From: Leucobacter sp. wl10
Lineage (GTDB): Bacteria; Actinomycetota; Actinomycetes; Actinomycetales; Microbacteriaceae
Reading direction: 5' to 3'
Length of the DNA stretch: 64,000 nucleotides
Assembly: GCF_003569785.1 (NCBI RefSeq)
Contig: NZ_KZ983994.1
Coordinates: 62,001-126,000 of the forward strand
In this document: one piece after another, positions 1 to 7,723 of the stretch
How the letters are laid out: each line of letters opens with the position of its first letter
How positions within the stretch are numbered: position 1 is the first letter of the stretch
Translations under genes and position numbers: made by a program
The notes under the pieces: generated by a model
The model's input: the letters and a program-made list of their open reading frames with translations, nothing else
The model's database searches: none
What the model was told of the DNA's origin: nothing

Positions 1-90
1 GGCGAGCTCGTTCATCTTCGCGGCGAGCCCGGTGCCCGCACGCGCCGGCTCGCCCGCGTCCATCCGGGCGAGGAACTCCCGAGTCTCCAC
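1..90 (-). CDS. N-terminal piece of a probable sugar O-acetyltransferase (cut by window start)
   Basis: Only the first 30 codons lie in the window, read from a GTG at 90 towards base 1. The peptide begins VETREFLARMDAGEPARAG. This resembles the opening helix of LacA/maltose O-acetyltransferase-type proteins (REFLARMDAGEP followed by a helix ending in MN.L). A purine-rich GGGAAGGG lies about 12 bases upstream on the minus strand. The left-handed beta-helix acyltransferase domain that would confirm the call is outside the window, so the name is tentative. It ends up downstream of the alcohol dehydrogenase with only 19 bases between them, so the two may be co-transcribed. Confidence 0.4.
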   Translation of the reverse strand, partial: METREFLARMDAGEPARAGTGLAAKMNELA

Positions 91-109
91 TGCGGCCCGA
101 CCCTTCCCT

Positions 110-1135
110 TTAGACCGTCAGCATGACCTTGACGGCGCTGCGCTCATGCATCGCCCGGTACCCCTCGGCCGCCCGTTCGAGCGGGAGCGCGAGGTCGAAC
201 ACCCTGCCCGGGTCGATCTCGCGATCCCAGATCAGCCGGATCAGCTCGGGCAGGTAGCGCCGCACCGGGGCCGGGCCGCCGTGCAGGTGCACCTCGGCGA
301 AGAAGAGCTCGTCGGCCGGGATCTTCACCCCCTCGTGCGCAACCCCCACGAAGCCGACGTGCCCGCCCGGGCGGCAGGATCGGATCGCCTGCAGCAGAGA
401 CTCCTCGGTGCCGACCGCCTCCACGACCGAGTGCGCGCCGAGGCCGCCCGTGAGCTCCTTGACCTTCGCGGCGCCGGCCGCGCCGCGCTCCTCGACGACG
501 TCGGTCGCGCCGAACTCGCGGGCGAGCCGCTGCCGCGCGGGGTGGCGGCTCATCGCGATGATGCGCTCCGCGCCCATCTGCTTCGCCGCGAGCACGCCCA
601 TCAGCCCGACCGCGCCGTCGCCGACCACGGCGACGGTCCGGCCGGCGCCGGCCGCGGCGGCGTCGGCGGCGAACCAGCCGGTGCCGAGCACGTCCGAGGC
701 CGCCAGCAACGACGGGATCAGCTCGTCGTCGGGCCGACCGGGGGTGGCGACGAGCGTGCCGTCGGCGTGGGGAATGCGCGCCTTCTCCGCCTGCGTGCCG
801 ATCGTCTGGGCGACGAACTGGAAGCGCACGCACTTCGACGGATACCCCGACTCGCAGATCTCGCAGGCGCCGCAGGAGATCACGAACGAGCCGACGACGA
901 AGTCGCCGGGCTTCACCGTCGCCACCTCGCTGCCGACCTCCTCGACGATCCCGACGTACTCGTGTCCCATCGGCGTGTGATCGACGGGTTCGACGCCGCG
1001 GTAGGGCCAGAGATCCGAGCCGCAGATGCAGGTCGCCACCAGCCGCAGCACCGCATCGGCGGGATCGACGATCCTCGGATCGTCGCGGTGGCCGACAGCG
1101 ACCTCGCCGGGTGCGTCCATGATGACTGCTCGCAT
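110..1135 (-). CDS. Zinc-dependent alcohol dehydrogenase (MDR family)
   Basis: A 341-residue medium-chain dehydrogenase, the usual length for the family. It probably oxidises an alcohol or reduces an aldehyde with NAD(P) in the cytoplasm. The catalytic zinc ligands are visible as CGSD (Cys38) and GHE (His58-Glu59). The structural zinc cluster is Cys88, 91, 94 and 102. A Rossmann motif VVGDGAVG lies near residue 170. The start at 1135 has a good AGGAG Shine-Dalgarno; the reading frame stays open 124 codons further upstream, but that stretch runs over the divergent regulator and has no family similarity. The divergent MmyB-type regulator starts 120 bases away and is the likely controller. The substrate cannot be told from the sequence. 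Confidence 0.9.
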   Translation of the reverse strand: MRAVIMDAPGEVAVGHRDDPRIVDPADAVLRLVATCICGSDLWPYRGVEPVDHTPMGHEYVGIVEEVGSEVATVKPGDFVVGSFVISCGACEICESGYPSKCVRFQFVAQTIGTQAEKARIPHADGTLVATPGRPDDELIPSLLAASDVLGTGWFAADAAAAGAGRTVAVVGDGAVGLMGVLAAKQMGAERIIAMSRHPARQRLAREFGATDVVEERGAAGAAKVKELTGGLGAHSVVEAVGTEESLLQAIRSCRPGGHVGFVGVAHEGVKIPADELFFAEVHLHGGPAPVRRYLPELIRLIWDREIDPGRVFDLALPLERAAEGYRAMHERSAVKVMLTV

Positions 1136-1255
1136 GCGCTCGCTCTCCTTCTCGCACAGTTCTCGGTACGCCTCGATCCAAGCACCGGCGCCGTCTCCGA
1201 GGGAGCCCCTCTCAGTACCTCCCTCGACGATCCGCCCTGGCGTATCGTCGAAGTT

Positions 1256-2149
1256 ATGGATCATCGAGCCGAGGTGCGGGAGTTCCTGACCACCCGCCGC
1301 GCGCGGGTGGCACCGCACCGGGTCGGCCTGCCCGCGGGCTCCGGCCGGCGCGTCGAGGGCCTCCGCCGAAGCGAGGTCGCGGCCCTCGCCGGAGTCAGCG
1401 TCGAGTACTACACGCGCATCGAACGCGGCGGGATCGGCGGCGCCTCTCCCGAGGTGCTCGACGCGCTCGCGCGCGCCCTGCTGCTCGACGACTCGGAGCG
1501 AGCCCACCTGTTCGATCTAGCCCACGCCTCGAGCCCCGTCGCCCGGCCCCCGAGCCGCCGCAACCCGACGACGTGGGCGCCCCACCGGAGCCTGCAGTGG
1601 GTGCTCGACGCGGTCACCGTCGGCCCGGCGTTCGTGCGCAACGGCCGCATGGACCTGCTCGCGACGAACGCGCTCGCCCGAGCGTTCTACCGCGACGTGT
1701 ACGACATGCCCGGCCAGGCCCCCAACATCGCGCGCTTCACCTTCCTCGACGACCGCGCACGCGAGTTCTACCCCGACTGGGACATGTTCGCCGACGTGAC
1801 CGTCGCGATCCTGCGCACCGAGGCGGGCCGCGACCCGCACAACAAGGAGCTGCACGACCTCATCGGCGAGCTCTCGACCCGCAGCGGCGAGTTCCGCACC
1901 CGGTGGGGCGCCCACGACGTGCGCCACCACGGGACGGGCTTCAAGACCTTCGACCATCCGGTGGTCGGCGAGATGACGCTCGCCTACGAGGGCATGGGCA
2001 TGGAGGCCGAGCCCGGCCTCACCCTCACCGTCTACGTTCCCGAGCCCGGCACACCTTCGGCCGAGCGCATGCGGCTGCTCGCGAGCTGGGCCGCGAGCGG
2101 GGACGAGGCCGTGCTCGGTGCCGAGGTCGGCGATGAGGCGACCCGATGA
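1256..2149 (+). CDS. XRE-family regulator with MmyB-like ligand-binding domain
   Basis: A 297-residue transcription factor. Residues of about 8-75 form an XRE helix-turn-helix (RRSEVAALAGVSVEYYTRIERG). Residues of about 100-285 are the MmyB/MLTR ligand-binding domain typical of actinobacterial regulators (WVLDAVTVGPAFVRNGRMDLLATNALARA split across that region, FYRDV, YPDWD, GRDP, FRTRWG). These regulators usually sit next to, and control, a single divergent oxidoreductase. That is the arrangement here with the alcohol dehydrogenase, so local repression relieved by a ligand is the inferred role. The ATG at 1256 follows a 120-base divergent promoter region. The ORF is open further upstream only because it reads antisense through the dehydrogenase gene. 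Confidence 0.88.
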   Translation: MDHRAEVREFLTTRRARVAPHRVGLPAGSGRRVEGLRRSEVAALAGVSVEYYTRIERGGIGGASPEVLDALARALLLDDSERAHLFDLAHASSPVARPPSRRNPTTWAPHRSLQWVLDAVTVGPAFVRNGRMDLLATNALARAFYRDVYDMPGQAPNIARFTFLDDRAREFYPDWDMFADVTVAILRTEAGRDPHNKELHDLIGELSTRSGEFRTRWGAHDVRHHGTGFKTFDHPVVGEMTLAYEGMGMEAEPGLTLTVYVPEPGTPSAERMRLLASWAASGDEAVLGAEVGDEATR

Positions 2150-2212
2150 GGCGTCGATCGAAGAGGATCGCTGCAGCCGCCGGCACAACCCGCTGAATCA
2201 CCGGGAGACGAC

Positions 2213-2833
2213 ATGTGCACGACACCAGTCCGCCTCGTCATCGGGGACCAGAATCTCGAAGCGAGGCTCTGGGACAATCCCGCGGCCCGGTCGCTCATCG
2301 ACCAGCTGCCGCTCACGCTCGGCTCCTCCGACTACGGCGGACAGGAGGTGCTCGCCGAGCCCCCGCTGCCCCTCACGATGGAGGGCATGCCCTCCGGCGA
2401 GAGCGCTCCCTCGGGTACGATCGGCTACTACGCCCCCAGCCGCGCCGTCGTGCTCTACTACTCTGACATAGCCCGGTTCGACGGCATCGTGCGGATCGGC
2501 GAGATGGACGGCGACCTGTCGATCCTGCGCGGCTGGGGTAGCGCGATTACCCCACTGGTGCACTATGATGCACTTTATGGATGCTGCAGCCGAAGGACTG
2601 GCACGCGCGATAGGGGCGCGGGTGAAGCAGGAACGCAATGGGCGGGGGTGGACCCTGGACCAGCTCGCCTCTGCCGCCGGCGTGAGTCGTCGCATGCTGG
2701 TCAACGTCGAGCAGGGCGGGGTGAACCCGAGCGTGGGCACGCTGCTGCGGCTCTCGGACGCGCTCGGGATCGGCCTACCGGCACTCGTCGAGCCGCCCAC
2801 ACCTCGCGCCGCGAAGCTCACCCGGCGCGGTGA
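2213..2833 (+). CDS. Cyclophilin-like fold protein, 3' end abnormal (runs into the next gene)
   Basis: Residues 1 to about 112 match the small bacterial cyclophilin-like family. They include LTLGSSDYGGQE, a proline-rich segment, GTIGYYAPSRAVVLYYSD and a C-terminal MDGDLSILRGWGSA. Family members normally stop shortly after this GWG segment, at about 115-125 residues. Here the frame continues for about 90 more codons with a cysteine/arginine-rich, non-homologous tail that reads out of frame across the first 250 bases of the XRE-cupin gene and over its promoter. The simplest reading is loss of the original stop codon by a substitution or small indel between about 2545 and 2565. The functional part is probably 2213 to about 2555. 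The real end is uncertain. Confidence 0.6.
   Translation: MCTTPVRLVIGDQNLEARLWDNPAARSLIDQLPLTLGSSDYGGQEVLAEPPLPLTMEGMPSGESAPSGTIGYYAPSRAVVLYYSDIARFDGIVRIGEMDGDLSILRGWGSAITPLVHYDALYGCCSRRTGTRDRGAGEAGTQWAGVDPGPARLCRRRESSHAGQRRAGRGEPERGHAAAALGRARDRPTGTRRAAHTSRREAHPAR
2558..2574 (+). promoter_or_regulatory. Leaderless promoter and putative autoregulatory site of the XRE-cupin operon
   Basis: A near-consensus -10 hexamer TATGAT (2564-2569) lies seven bases before the ATG at 2577, the spacing of a leaderless transcript. It overlaps two direct copies of TGCACT separated by four bases (2559-2564 and 2569-2574), which also form a GTGCA/TGCAC inverted pair. A repeat lying on the -10 box is what an autoregulated XRE repressor would need. 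Binding by the XRE-cupin protein is inference. Confidence 0.5.
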
Positions 2834-3182
2834 AGGCGCGGTGCTGTGGACGGGTGACCAGGGCGGGCAAGGCGTGCTCGTCGCGGGAACCGAGCCGCCA
2901 GACGTGGTCGAGCTGTGGGAATGGACCCTCGCACCCGCTGAACGCCACGACAGCGAGCCTCACAGCGAGGGCACGCGCGAGCTGCTGCACATCCAAGCCG
3001 GCACGGTGACGGTGACGGTCGGTGACGAGCATTTCGAACTCCAACGGAGCGACGCGCTGACCTTCCACGGCGACATCGCCCACTCGTACGCGAACCCCGC
3101 CTCAGAGCCCGCACGGTTCTCGCTCACGGTTTTCGAGCCGAGGGTGGGGGCTGCGCACCGAATGGAGGCCCCGAGTGCCTGA
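2577..3182 (+). CDS. XRE-cupin transcriptional regulator
   Basis: About 201 residues. Residues of about 5-65 are an XRE helix-turn-helix (LDQLASAAGVSRRMLVNVEQG, then NPSVGTLLRLSDALG split after it). Residues of about 115-195 are a small cupin (HSEGTRELLHIQAGTVTV, FHGDIAHSYANP). This architecture is common in regulators placed next to transporters and amino-acid or sugar-acid catabolic genes. I place the start at the third ATG (2577) because a TATGAT -10 box ends eight bases before it; two earlier in-frame ATGs (2565, 2568) overlap that box. The gene overlaps the next short ORF by eight bases and probably heads an operon running through the EamA, ABM-fold and DapA-family genes. Confidence 0.85.
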   Translation: MDAAAEGLARAIGARVKQERNGRGWTLDQLASAAGVSRRMLVNVEQGGVNPSVGTLLRLSDALGIGLPALVEPPTPRAAKLTRRGEGAVLWTGDQGGQGVLVAGTEPPDVVELWEWTLAPAERHDSEPHSEGTRELLHIQAGTVTVTVGDEHFELQRSDALTFHGDIAHSYANPASEPARFSLTVFEPRVGAAHRMEAPSA

Positions 3183-3315
3183 CGCTACGGCTCCCGCTGA
3201 GTTCCTCGCCGCCGCCAGGGGCGACACTGCTTCCGCTGTCGATGCGCTCACGGGTGCGCTGTCCGGGCTTGGCTCCAGTGTGCACGTGGCGCGCCGCCTG
3301 ATCGGTGCACCGTGA
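3175..3315 (+). CDS. Short coupled ORF between the regulator and the EamA gene
   Basis: A 46-codon ORF starting at GTG 3175 inside the end of the XRE-cupin gene and stopping at 3313-3315. Its stop overlaps the GTG start of the EamA transporter (GTGA). The peptide, starting VPDATAPAEFLAAARGD and ending VHVARRLIGAP, is alanine-rich and probably helical, with no recognised domain. The double overlap argues for translational coupling, so it may be a real small protein or just a translational bridge. It could also be the remnant of a larger gene lost between the two neighbours. Confidence 0.45.
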   Translation: MPDATAPAEFLAAARGDTASAVDALTGALSGLGSSVHVARRLIGAP

Positions 3316-4211
3316 TCGGCAGGCGTACCACGACGGGGATTCCGCCGTGGTCGATGGCGGTCGCGGCGATGCTCGCCGTGCAGCTCTCCAACGCGCTGTC
3401 GGTGCCGGTGATCGAGCAGATCGGCGCGGCGGGAACGGCGTGGCTGCGCATGTGCTTCGGCGTCGTATTCCTGTGGATGATCGCCCGGCCCGCGATCCGT
3501 TCCCTGCGCCGCGAAGACCTGCCTGCGCTCCTCGCGCTGGGCGTGGTGACGGGGTTCATGACGACGTTTTTCCTCGCCGCGGTCGAGCGCATCCCGCTCG
3601 GCACCGCCGTTGCGATCGAGTTCCTCGGCCCCCTCGCCGTCGCCGGCCTCATGAGCAAGAGCCGCAAGGCGCTCATCTGGCCCGCCCTCGCCTTCGTCGG
3701 CGTCGCCCTCCTCACCGAGCCGTGGCATGGCCGCATCGATCTCGCCGGGGTCGGGTTCGCGCTGGTCGCGGGCATCTGCTGGGGCTTGTACAATTTGCTC
3801 ACCCAGCACGTCGGCGACCGGTTTTCCGGCATCAGCGGCCTCTCGCTCACCATTCCCGTCGCGGCTCTCGCCACGCTCCCGCTCGGACTGCCGCAGGTCA
3901 TCGGCGGCGAGTTCGCGTGGTGGGTGCTTCTTGCAGCGGCCGGGATCGCGCTGATCACCCCGGTGATCGCGTTCGGACTCGAGATGCTCGCCCTGCGCCG
4001 CATGACCCACACCGCGTTCGGCACCCTGCTGTCGATCGAGCCCGCGTTCGGCATCCTCGTCGGTTTTCTCGTCCTCGCTCAGCAACCGGCGCTCATGCAA
4101 CTGTCCGGAATCGGCCTCGTCATCATCGCGGGCGCGGCCGCGCAGCGCGGAGGCAGACGCCCCGTCGGCGCCGGCCCACCACTCACTGCGCCAGGGAAGG
4201 AGACCGTATGA
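3312..4211 (+). CDS. EamA-family (RhtA-like) inner-membrane exporter
   Basis: A 299-residue protein with ten hydrophobic segments arranged as two EamA repeats (roughly 15-140 and 150-285), the normal architecture for drug/metabolite-superfamily exporters. Landmarks are LRMCFGVVFLW, AVERIPLGTAVAIEFLGPL in the first half and YNLLTQHVGDRFSGISGL, LSIEPAFGILVGFLVL in the second. The glutamate in LGTAVAIEFLGPL is typical of RhtA threonine/homoserine exporters. The GTG start overlaps the preceding stop. The next gene overlaps by ATGA, so it is an operon member. Substrate is unknown; the neighbouring DapA-family aldolase suggests an amino acid or keto acid. Confidence 0.88.
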   Translation: MIGRRTTTGIPPWSMAVAAMLAVQLSNALSVPVIEQIGAAGTAWLRMCFGVVFLWMIARPAIRSLRREDLPALLALGVVTGFMTTFFLAAVERIPLGTAVAIEFLGPLAVAGLMSKSRKALIWPALAFVGVALLTEPWHGRIDLAGVGFALVAGICWGLYNLLTQHVGDRFSGISGLSLTIPVAALATLPLGLPQVIGGEFAWWVLLAAAGIALITPVIAFGLEMLALRRMTHTAFGTLLSIEPAFGILVGFLVLAQQPALMQLSGIGLVIIAGAAAQRGGRRPVGAGPPLTAPGKETV

Positions 4212-4555
4212 GCGCTCGACCGAAGTACAGCTCCACGTTCATCTTCGAAACACGGACCCTGACGGACGAGTTCCATCGCATCGACAGTGAGATCGCCCAG
4301 CGCGCCCGCCGGATCCCCGGCTTCGTGGGCGAGGAGGCCTGGCACAACGCGAACACCGGCCTGCATGCCGAGGTCTACTACTGGACCGATCTGGACGCTC
4401 TGCGCACCCTGATCGAGATGGACACCCACCAACTCGCAAAATCTCGGTACGGGGAATGGCTCGGGGAGTACCGGGTCGTGATCTCCGAAGTGCGGTCCGT
4501 ATACGGCAACCCGCTGCTCGGTCTCGAGCACCGACCGGAACAGGCGCGGTCGTGA
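4208..4555 (+). CDS. ABM-fold (antibiotic biosynthesis monooxygenase-like) protein
   Basis: A 115-residue single-domain protein of the dimeric alpha/beta-barrel superfamily. It carries FIFETRTLTDEFHRIDSE, then RIPGFVGEEAWHN, then EVYYWTDLDALRTLIEMDTH and WLGEYRVVISEV. This pattern (strand, helix, GF.G.E.W, YW.d...L) is typical of ABM/YgiN-like proteins, which act as monooxygenases, haem-degrading enzymes or non-catalytic dimers. The start overlaps the EamA stop by ATGA and its stop overlaps the DapA-family start by GTGA, so it is translationally coupled on both sides. The enzymatic role is unknown. Confidence 0.75.
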   Translation: MSARPKYSSTFIFETRTLTDEFHRIDSEIAQRARRIPGFVGEEAWHNANTGLHAEVYYWTDLDALRTLIEMDTHQLAKSRYGEWLGEYRVVISEVRSVYGNPLLGLEHRPEQARS

Positions 4556-5455
4556 GCGACCCCGTCACGGGGCTCAGCGCCTTCCCCCTCACGCCGTTCC
4601 GCAACGACACCGTCGACGAGGGCGCGTTCGTCGGACTCGTCAAACGGGTGGCCGAGGCCGGGGTCGATTCGATCACCGCGCTCGGTTCGACCGGATCCTA
4701 CGCCTACCTGACCGCGGACGAACGCGCCCGCGTCGCCCGCGTCGCCGTCGAGCACGCCGGCTCCACGCCCGTGTTCGTCGGGGTCGGGGGCTTGCGCACC
4801 TCCCACGTCCTCGCGCACGTCGACAGCGCGGAGGCGGCGGGCGCGGCCGGGGTACTGCTGGCGCCGATGACTTATCAGGCGCTCACGCAGGACGATGTGT
4901 TCGAGCTGTTCCGCACCGTCACCGAACACACTGACCTGCCGGTGATCGTCTACGACAACCCCCGGCACCACTCGCTTCGTCTTCACCACCGACCTCTACG
5001 CGCGCATCGCCGAGCTGCCGGGTATCGCATCGATCAAGATCCCCGGCGTCCCCGACGGCGCACAGGAAGCGCGTGAGCATGTCGCAGGGATTCGTGCCGC
5101 GATCCCGGAGCACGTCACGATCGGGGTCTCCGGCGACGCCTTCGCCGCCACGGGACTGAACGCGGGCTGCGACGCCTGGTACTCCGTCATCGGCGGCACC
5201 CTCCCCCAGTCCGCGTTGACCATCACCCGCGCCGCCCTCAGCGGACGCCCCGGCGACGCGGTGGCGGAGTCGGAGCGGCTCGCCCCGCTCTGGAACCTGT
5301 TCGCAGAGTGCGGGGGAAGCCTGCGCGTGACCGCAGCGATAGCCGAACACCTCGGCCTCGCACCGCGTCTCTGCCTGCCGCTGCCGATCCAGGGCCTGAC
5401 CGGCCCGCAGCGGGCACGAGTGGTCGAAGTAGTGAACCAGCTCGGTCTCAGCTGA
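4552..5455 (+). pseudogene. DapA-family (dihydrodipicolinate synthase/N-acetylneuraminate lyase) aldolase, frameshifted
   Basis: The first part reads as a DapA-family class I aldolase from GTG 4552: LSAFPLTPF, ITALGSTGSYAYLT, VFVGVGG, then PVIVYDNP. In a run of five C at 4959-4963 the frame shifts. Removing one C restores a continuous product (NPGTTRFVFTTDLYARIAELPG, then IASIKIPG with the Schiff-base lysine, GVSGDAF, GCDAWYSVIGG, LPIQGLTGPQ) that ends at 5455. The corrected protein would be about 300 residues, the normal length. The active-site tyrosine is before the shift and the lysine after it, so the product as read would be inactive. A homopolymer sequencing error is as likely as a true mutation. 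It is the last gene of the XRE-cupin operon. Confidence 0.75.
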
Positions 5456-5720
5456 CCAGAAGGGCGCACCCGTCGACAAGGGCGGGGGATCGTGTCGGGC
5501 TTGCCGGGGCCGATGCTCACCGGTGGGGGCGCAGCCGCCTCCGCCTCCCTGTCGAGGAACGCGACTCCCGCCGGGAGCACCGTCGCTGAAGTTCCCTCCG
5601 GAAGCAGTCGGAGCTGCGTCGATGCGTGCTCCCGACGGATGATGCAGGCACGAGATGCATGACACCTCGGTGCAGCCCCCTGCGGGCTCATCTCGATCTG
5701 GTGGCCTCTGCGGGAACTCG

Positions 5721-5778
5721 CGCACCGCACTCCGCGCACCGCACTCCGCACTCCGCACTCCGCACTCCGCACTCCGCC
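5721..5778. repeat. Heptanucleotide tandem repeat (CGCACTC-type unit)
   Basis: About seven consecutive copies of a 7-base unit (CGCACTC, with two CGCACCG-like variants at the left end) occupy this stretch. It lies in a 420-base gene-free interval between the DapA-family gene and a small protein gene. Seven-base repeats change reading frame when slipped, but no gene crosses it. The rest of 5456-5875 holds no recognisable gene or RNA; ORFs over it are low-complexity. Confidence 0.8.
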
Positions 5779-5875
5779 AAGGATCGCGCATCTGAGCTGC
5801 ATGGTCGGGAGGCGGTGATGTCGGCGGTTCGGGCTAGGCTCCTCTCGAAGATGCACTCGACACCGAGGAGGCGGG

Positions 5876-6037
5876 ATGCGCATCCGGGAGACGTTCGCGC
5901 TCGATTACCGTACGGCCGCGTTCGACAAGTCCACGGTGATGGACGCGATCCTCGAGCTCGAGGAGCAGCTCGAGCGCGGCGAGATCGAGGCCGCGGCCTA
6001 CCTCCAGAAGAAGCGCTCCCTGGTGAGGATGCTCTGA
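5876..6037 (+). CDS. Small protein with SHOCT-like helical hairpin
   Basis: A 53-residue protein. It starts at ATG 5876 with a strong Shine-Dalgarno (GAGGAGGCGGG) five to eight bases upstream. The N-terminus MRIRETFALDYRTAAFDK is followed by two charged helices (AILELEEQLERGEIEAAAY, then LQKKRSLVRML). The spacing L..L...L..GEI..A.Y..KK..L resembles SHOCT-type C-terminal oligomerisation motifs. Codon use is strongly biased to G/C at third positions as in neighbouring genes. No function can be given; a stand-alone regulator-binding or oligomerising peptide is possible. Confidence 0.6.
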   Translation: MRIRETFALDYRTAAFDKSTVMDAILELEEQLERGEIEAAAYLQKKRSLVRML

Positions 6038-6062
6038 GACGAGCCGCCGCCCGCACCCCGAA

Positions 6063-6713
6063 CTAGACCTCCCACGCGACCACCCGCGCCGGAGCGCCGT
6101 CGCCGCCGGCGATGGGCAGCGGGAAGACGCCGACCCGCACCCGCTCTCCGAGAGCGGCCAGCCGCTCGAGCCCGCGCAGATTCTCGACGATCGCACCGTC
6201 CCCGCCCAGCACGGCCTCGTGAACCGCGAAGTCGGCCTCCTCACCGGGGCGCGGCGTGCGGTCGGGGTTGAGCGCGTCGATCCCGAGCACCCGCATGCCG
6301 AGCCGCACCAGTGCCCTCGCGGCCTCGCCGCACAGGTACGGGTGGCGCAGATACCGCTCGGTGCCGAAGTACCGGTCCCAGCCGGTGCGAATCATCACGA
6401 TCCCCGGGACCGGGGCGAGACGCTCGATGCCGAGCGCCTCCGCGTCGATCCTCGCCACCTCCCCCGCCCGATCGGCCACGTCGAGGATCAGCGCCTCGCC
6501 CGAGAGCTCGTCGAGCGCGATGCGGTCGATCGTGCGCCCGCCGACGACGGTGTGCGCGGGCGCGTCCACGTGGGTGCCGGTGTGCGAACCGAAGTCGAGA
6601 CGGACCACCGCCACCCCGTCGCGCTCGACGGTGAGCGCCGGCTCCACGTGCACCGGCGGATCGCCGGGGTAGACCGTCATTCCGGCGGCGATGGGGTGGC
6701 TGAGATCGATCAC
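6063..6713 (-). CDS. Cyclase-family metal-dependent hydrolase (kynurenine formamidase-like)
   Basis: A 216-residue protein of the cyclase/KynB family, normal length. The metal-binding signature is clear: GSHTGTHVDAPAH at residues of about 42-54, plus MIDLSHPIAAGMTVYPGDPP at the N-terminus and IDALNPDR near residue 145. The family hydrolyses formyl-amides, cyclic imides or isatin-like rings with Mn or Zn in the cytoplasm. It is convergent with the small protein gene and alone on its strand. Without kynurenine-pathway neighbours the substrate is uncertain. Confidence 0.85.
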   Translation of the reverse strand: MIDLSHPIAAGMTVYPGDPPVHVEPALTVERDGVAVVRLDFGSHTGTHVDAPAHTVVGGRTIDRIALDELSGEALILDVADRAGEVARIDAEALGIERLAPVPGIVMIRTGWDRYFGTERYLRHPYLCGEAARALVRLGMRVLGIDALNPDRTPRPGEEADFAVHEAVLGGDGAIVENLRGLERLAALGERVRVGVFPLPIAGGDGAPARVVAWEV

Positions 6714-6781
6714 ACGCTCAGCCTAGGTCACCGCCGACCGCGACGGCCTCGAGGCGTCTCGGCCGGCCTGAGGGCGTCGAA

Positions 6782-7411
6782 TCAGGCGACTTCGCTCTCG
6801 TTGCTGTCGGGGATGTTGATGGTTCTGGCGGGGGTGGGGTGTATCTCCAGGGCGAATGTCGCGGCGCTTCCACCGCTGAGCGTGGTGGTGATGGTCGCTT
6901 CCGCGATGTGAAGCGGTGCTTCGTGGACGCGCAGGCGAGCCGTGCTGTGCTCCGGGAAGCGGCCGTCGCCTGCCGGGTCGGTGGCGGAGAGCAGATCATC
7001 GAGTGTGCTGCGGAGTTCGTCTGGCACTCGCTCGGTGGCGAGAGAAGCGGAGAGCTCCACTTCGATCACGGCTCCGTCGCCGGCGACGGGTTGTTCGAGG
7101 TCGGCCCCGTAGAGGATGGTCAGCAAGGCCAGCGGGCCGAGCGCCGGCCGAGGCAGGTCGAGCGTGATCCACTCACCGCCCGCTGTCCGGGTGTGCAGTG
7201 CTCCGGCGTGCGCGATGGTCTCGGCGCGGCTTCTTTCGGCGGGTGCATCCGTATCGGGCATCACGAACTCGATCGTCGAACGGCTCACGTCGTCGCGTGG
7301 ACTGACGTAGGCGTTCTCGGTCAGCTGGATGCCCGAGACGGCCTGTAAGAATGAGGCCTCGACCGCCTCGGCGGTGAGCGTCGCGGTCAGGGCGTCTTCG
7401 AGGGTGGGCAT
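6782..7411 (-). CDS. Conserved-looking hypothetical protein
   Basis: A 209-residue soluble acidic protein starting MPTLEDALTATLTAEAVEAS. It has no signal peptide, transmembrane segment or recognised domain. The pattern of alternating short beta-strands (EWITLDLPRPALG, AVIEVELSAS, ATITTTLSGGSAATFALEIH) suggests a beta-rich fold. Start at the ATG at 7411 has a plausible AAGGGAACAGC leader. It follows the AhpD-like gene on the same strand across a 312-base gap and may be a distal part of that transcript. Function unknown. Confidence 0.6.
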   Translation of the reverse strand: MPTLEDALTATLTAEAVEASFLQAVSGIQLTENAYVSPRDDVSRSTIEFVMPDTDAPAERSRAETIAHAGALHTRTAGGEWITLDLPRPALGPLALLTILYGADLEQPVAGDGAVIEVELSASLATERVPDELRSTLDDLLSATDPAGDGRFPEHSTARLRVHEAPLHIAEATITTTLSGGSAATFALEIHPTPARTINIPDSNESEVA

Positions 7412-7723
7412 TGCTGTTCCCTTCTACCGGGCGCCCGCCTGCGGGGCGGTGCTTTCGTGGGCGATCTTCAAATCTGTCGGGCGGCGGCGCTCACGGGCAG
7501 GGCGCGGAGTTCGTCGGCCTCGGCACGAGCACGGCCGCGCGTGCTCGTGCGCTGTGTGCGCGGTGGTGATGCTTGTCCATGAGCACGCCCACGCGGTCGC
7601 GATGTACGCGTCCGGCTCCGCACTCGCTGTGTGCCGCATGAACGGCCGCTCTGGAAATCTCTGTCGATGCACTCGAGCAGAGCTGGAGTGCGGCGCCGAA
7701 GCGTCCGCAGCGGAGGCTTGGTG
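7412..7723. other. Gene-free interval
   Basis: No ORF here shows family similarity or neighbour-like composition, although short frames are open on both strands. No hairpin terminator or obvious promoter was seen. It could be a decayed gene, given that the gap lies within a same-strand series. Confidence 0.4.

Noticed and set aside
32..1255. Long plus-strand open frame continuous with the MmyB-type regulator
   Set aside because: It is the antisense of the alcohol dehydrogenase, rich in Arg/His/Ala with no family similarity. The regulator fold starts at 1256.
5456..5875. Possible CRISPR-like or satellite array
   Set aside because: Repeat units are 7 bases in direct tandem with no spacers and no cas genes nearby.
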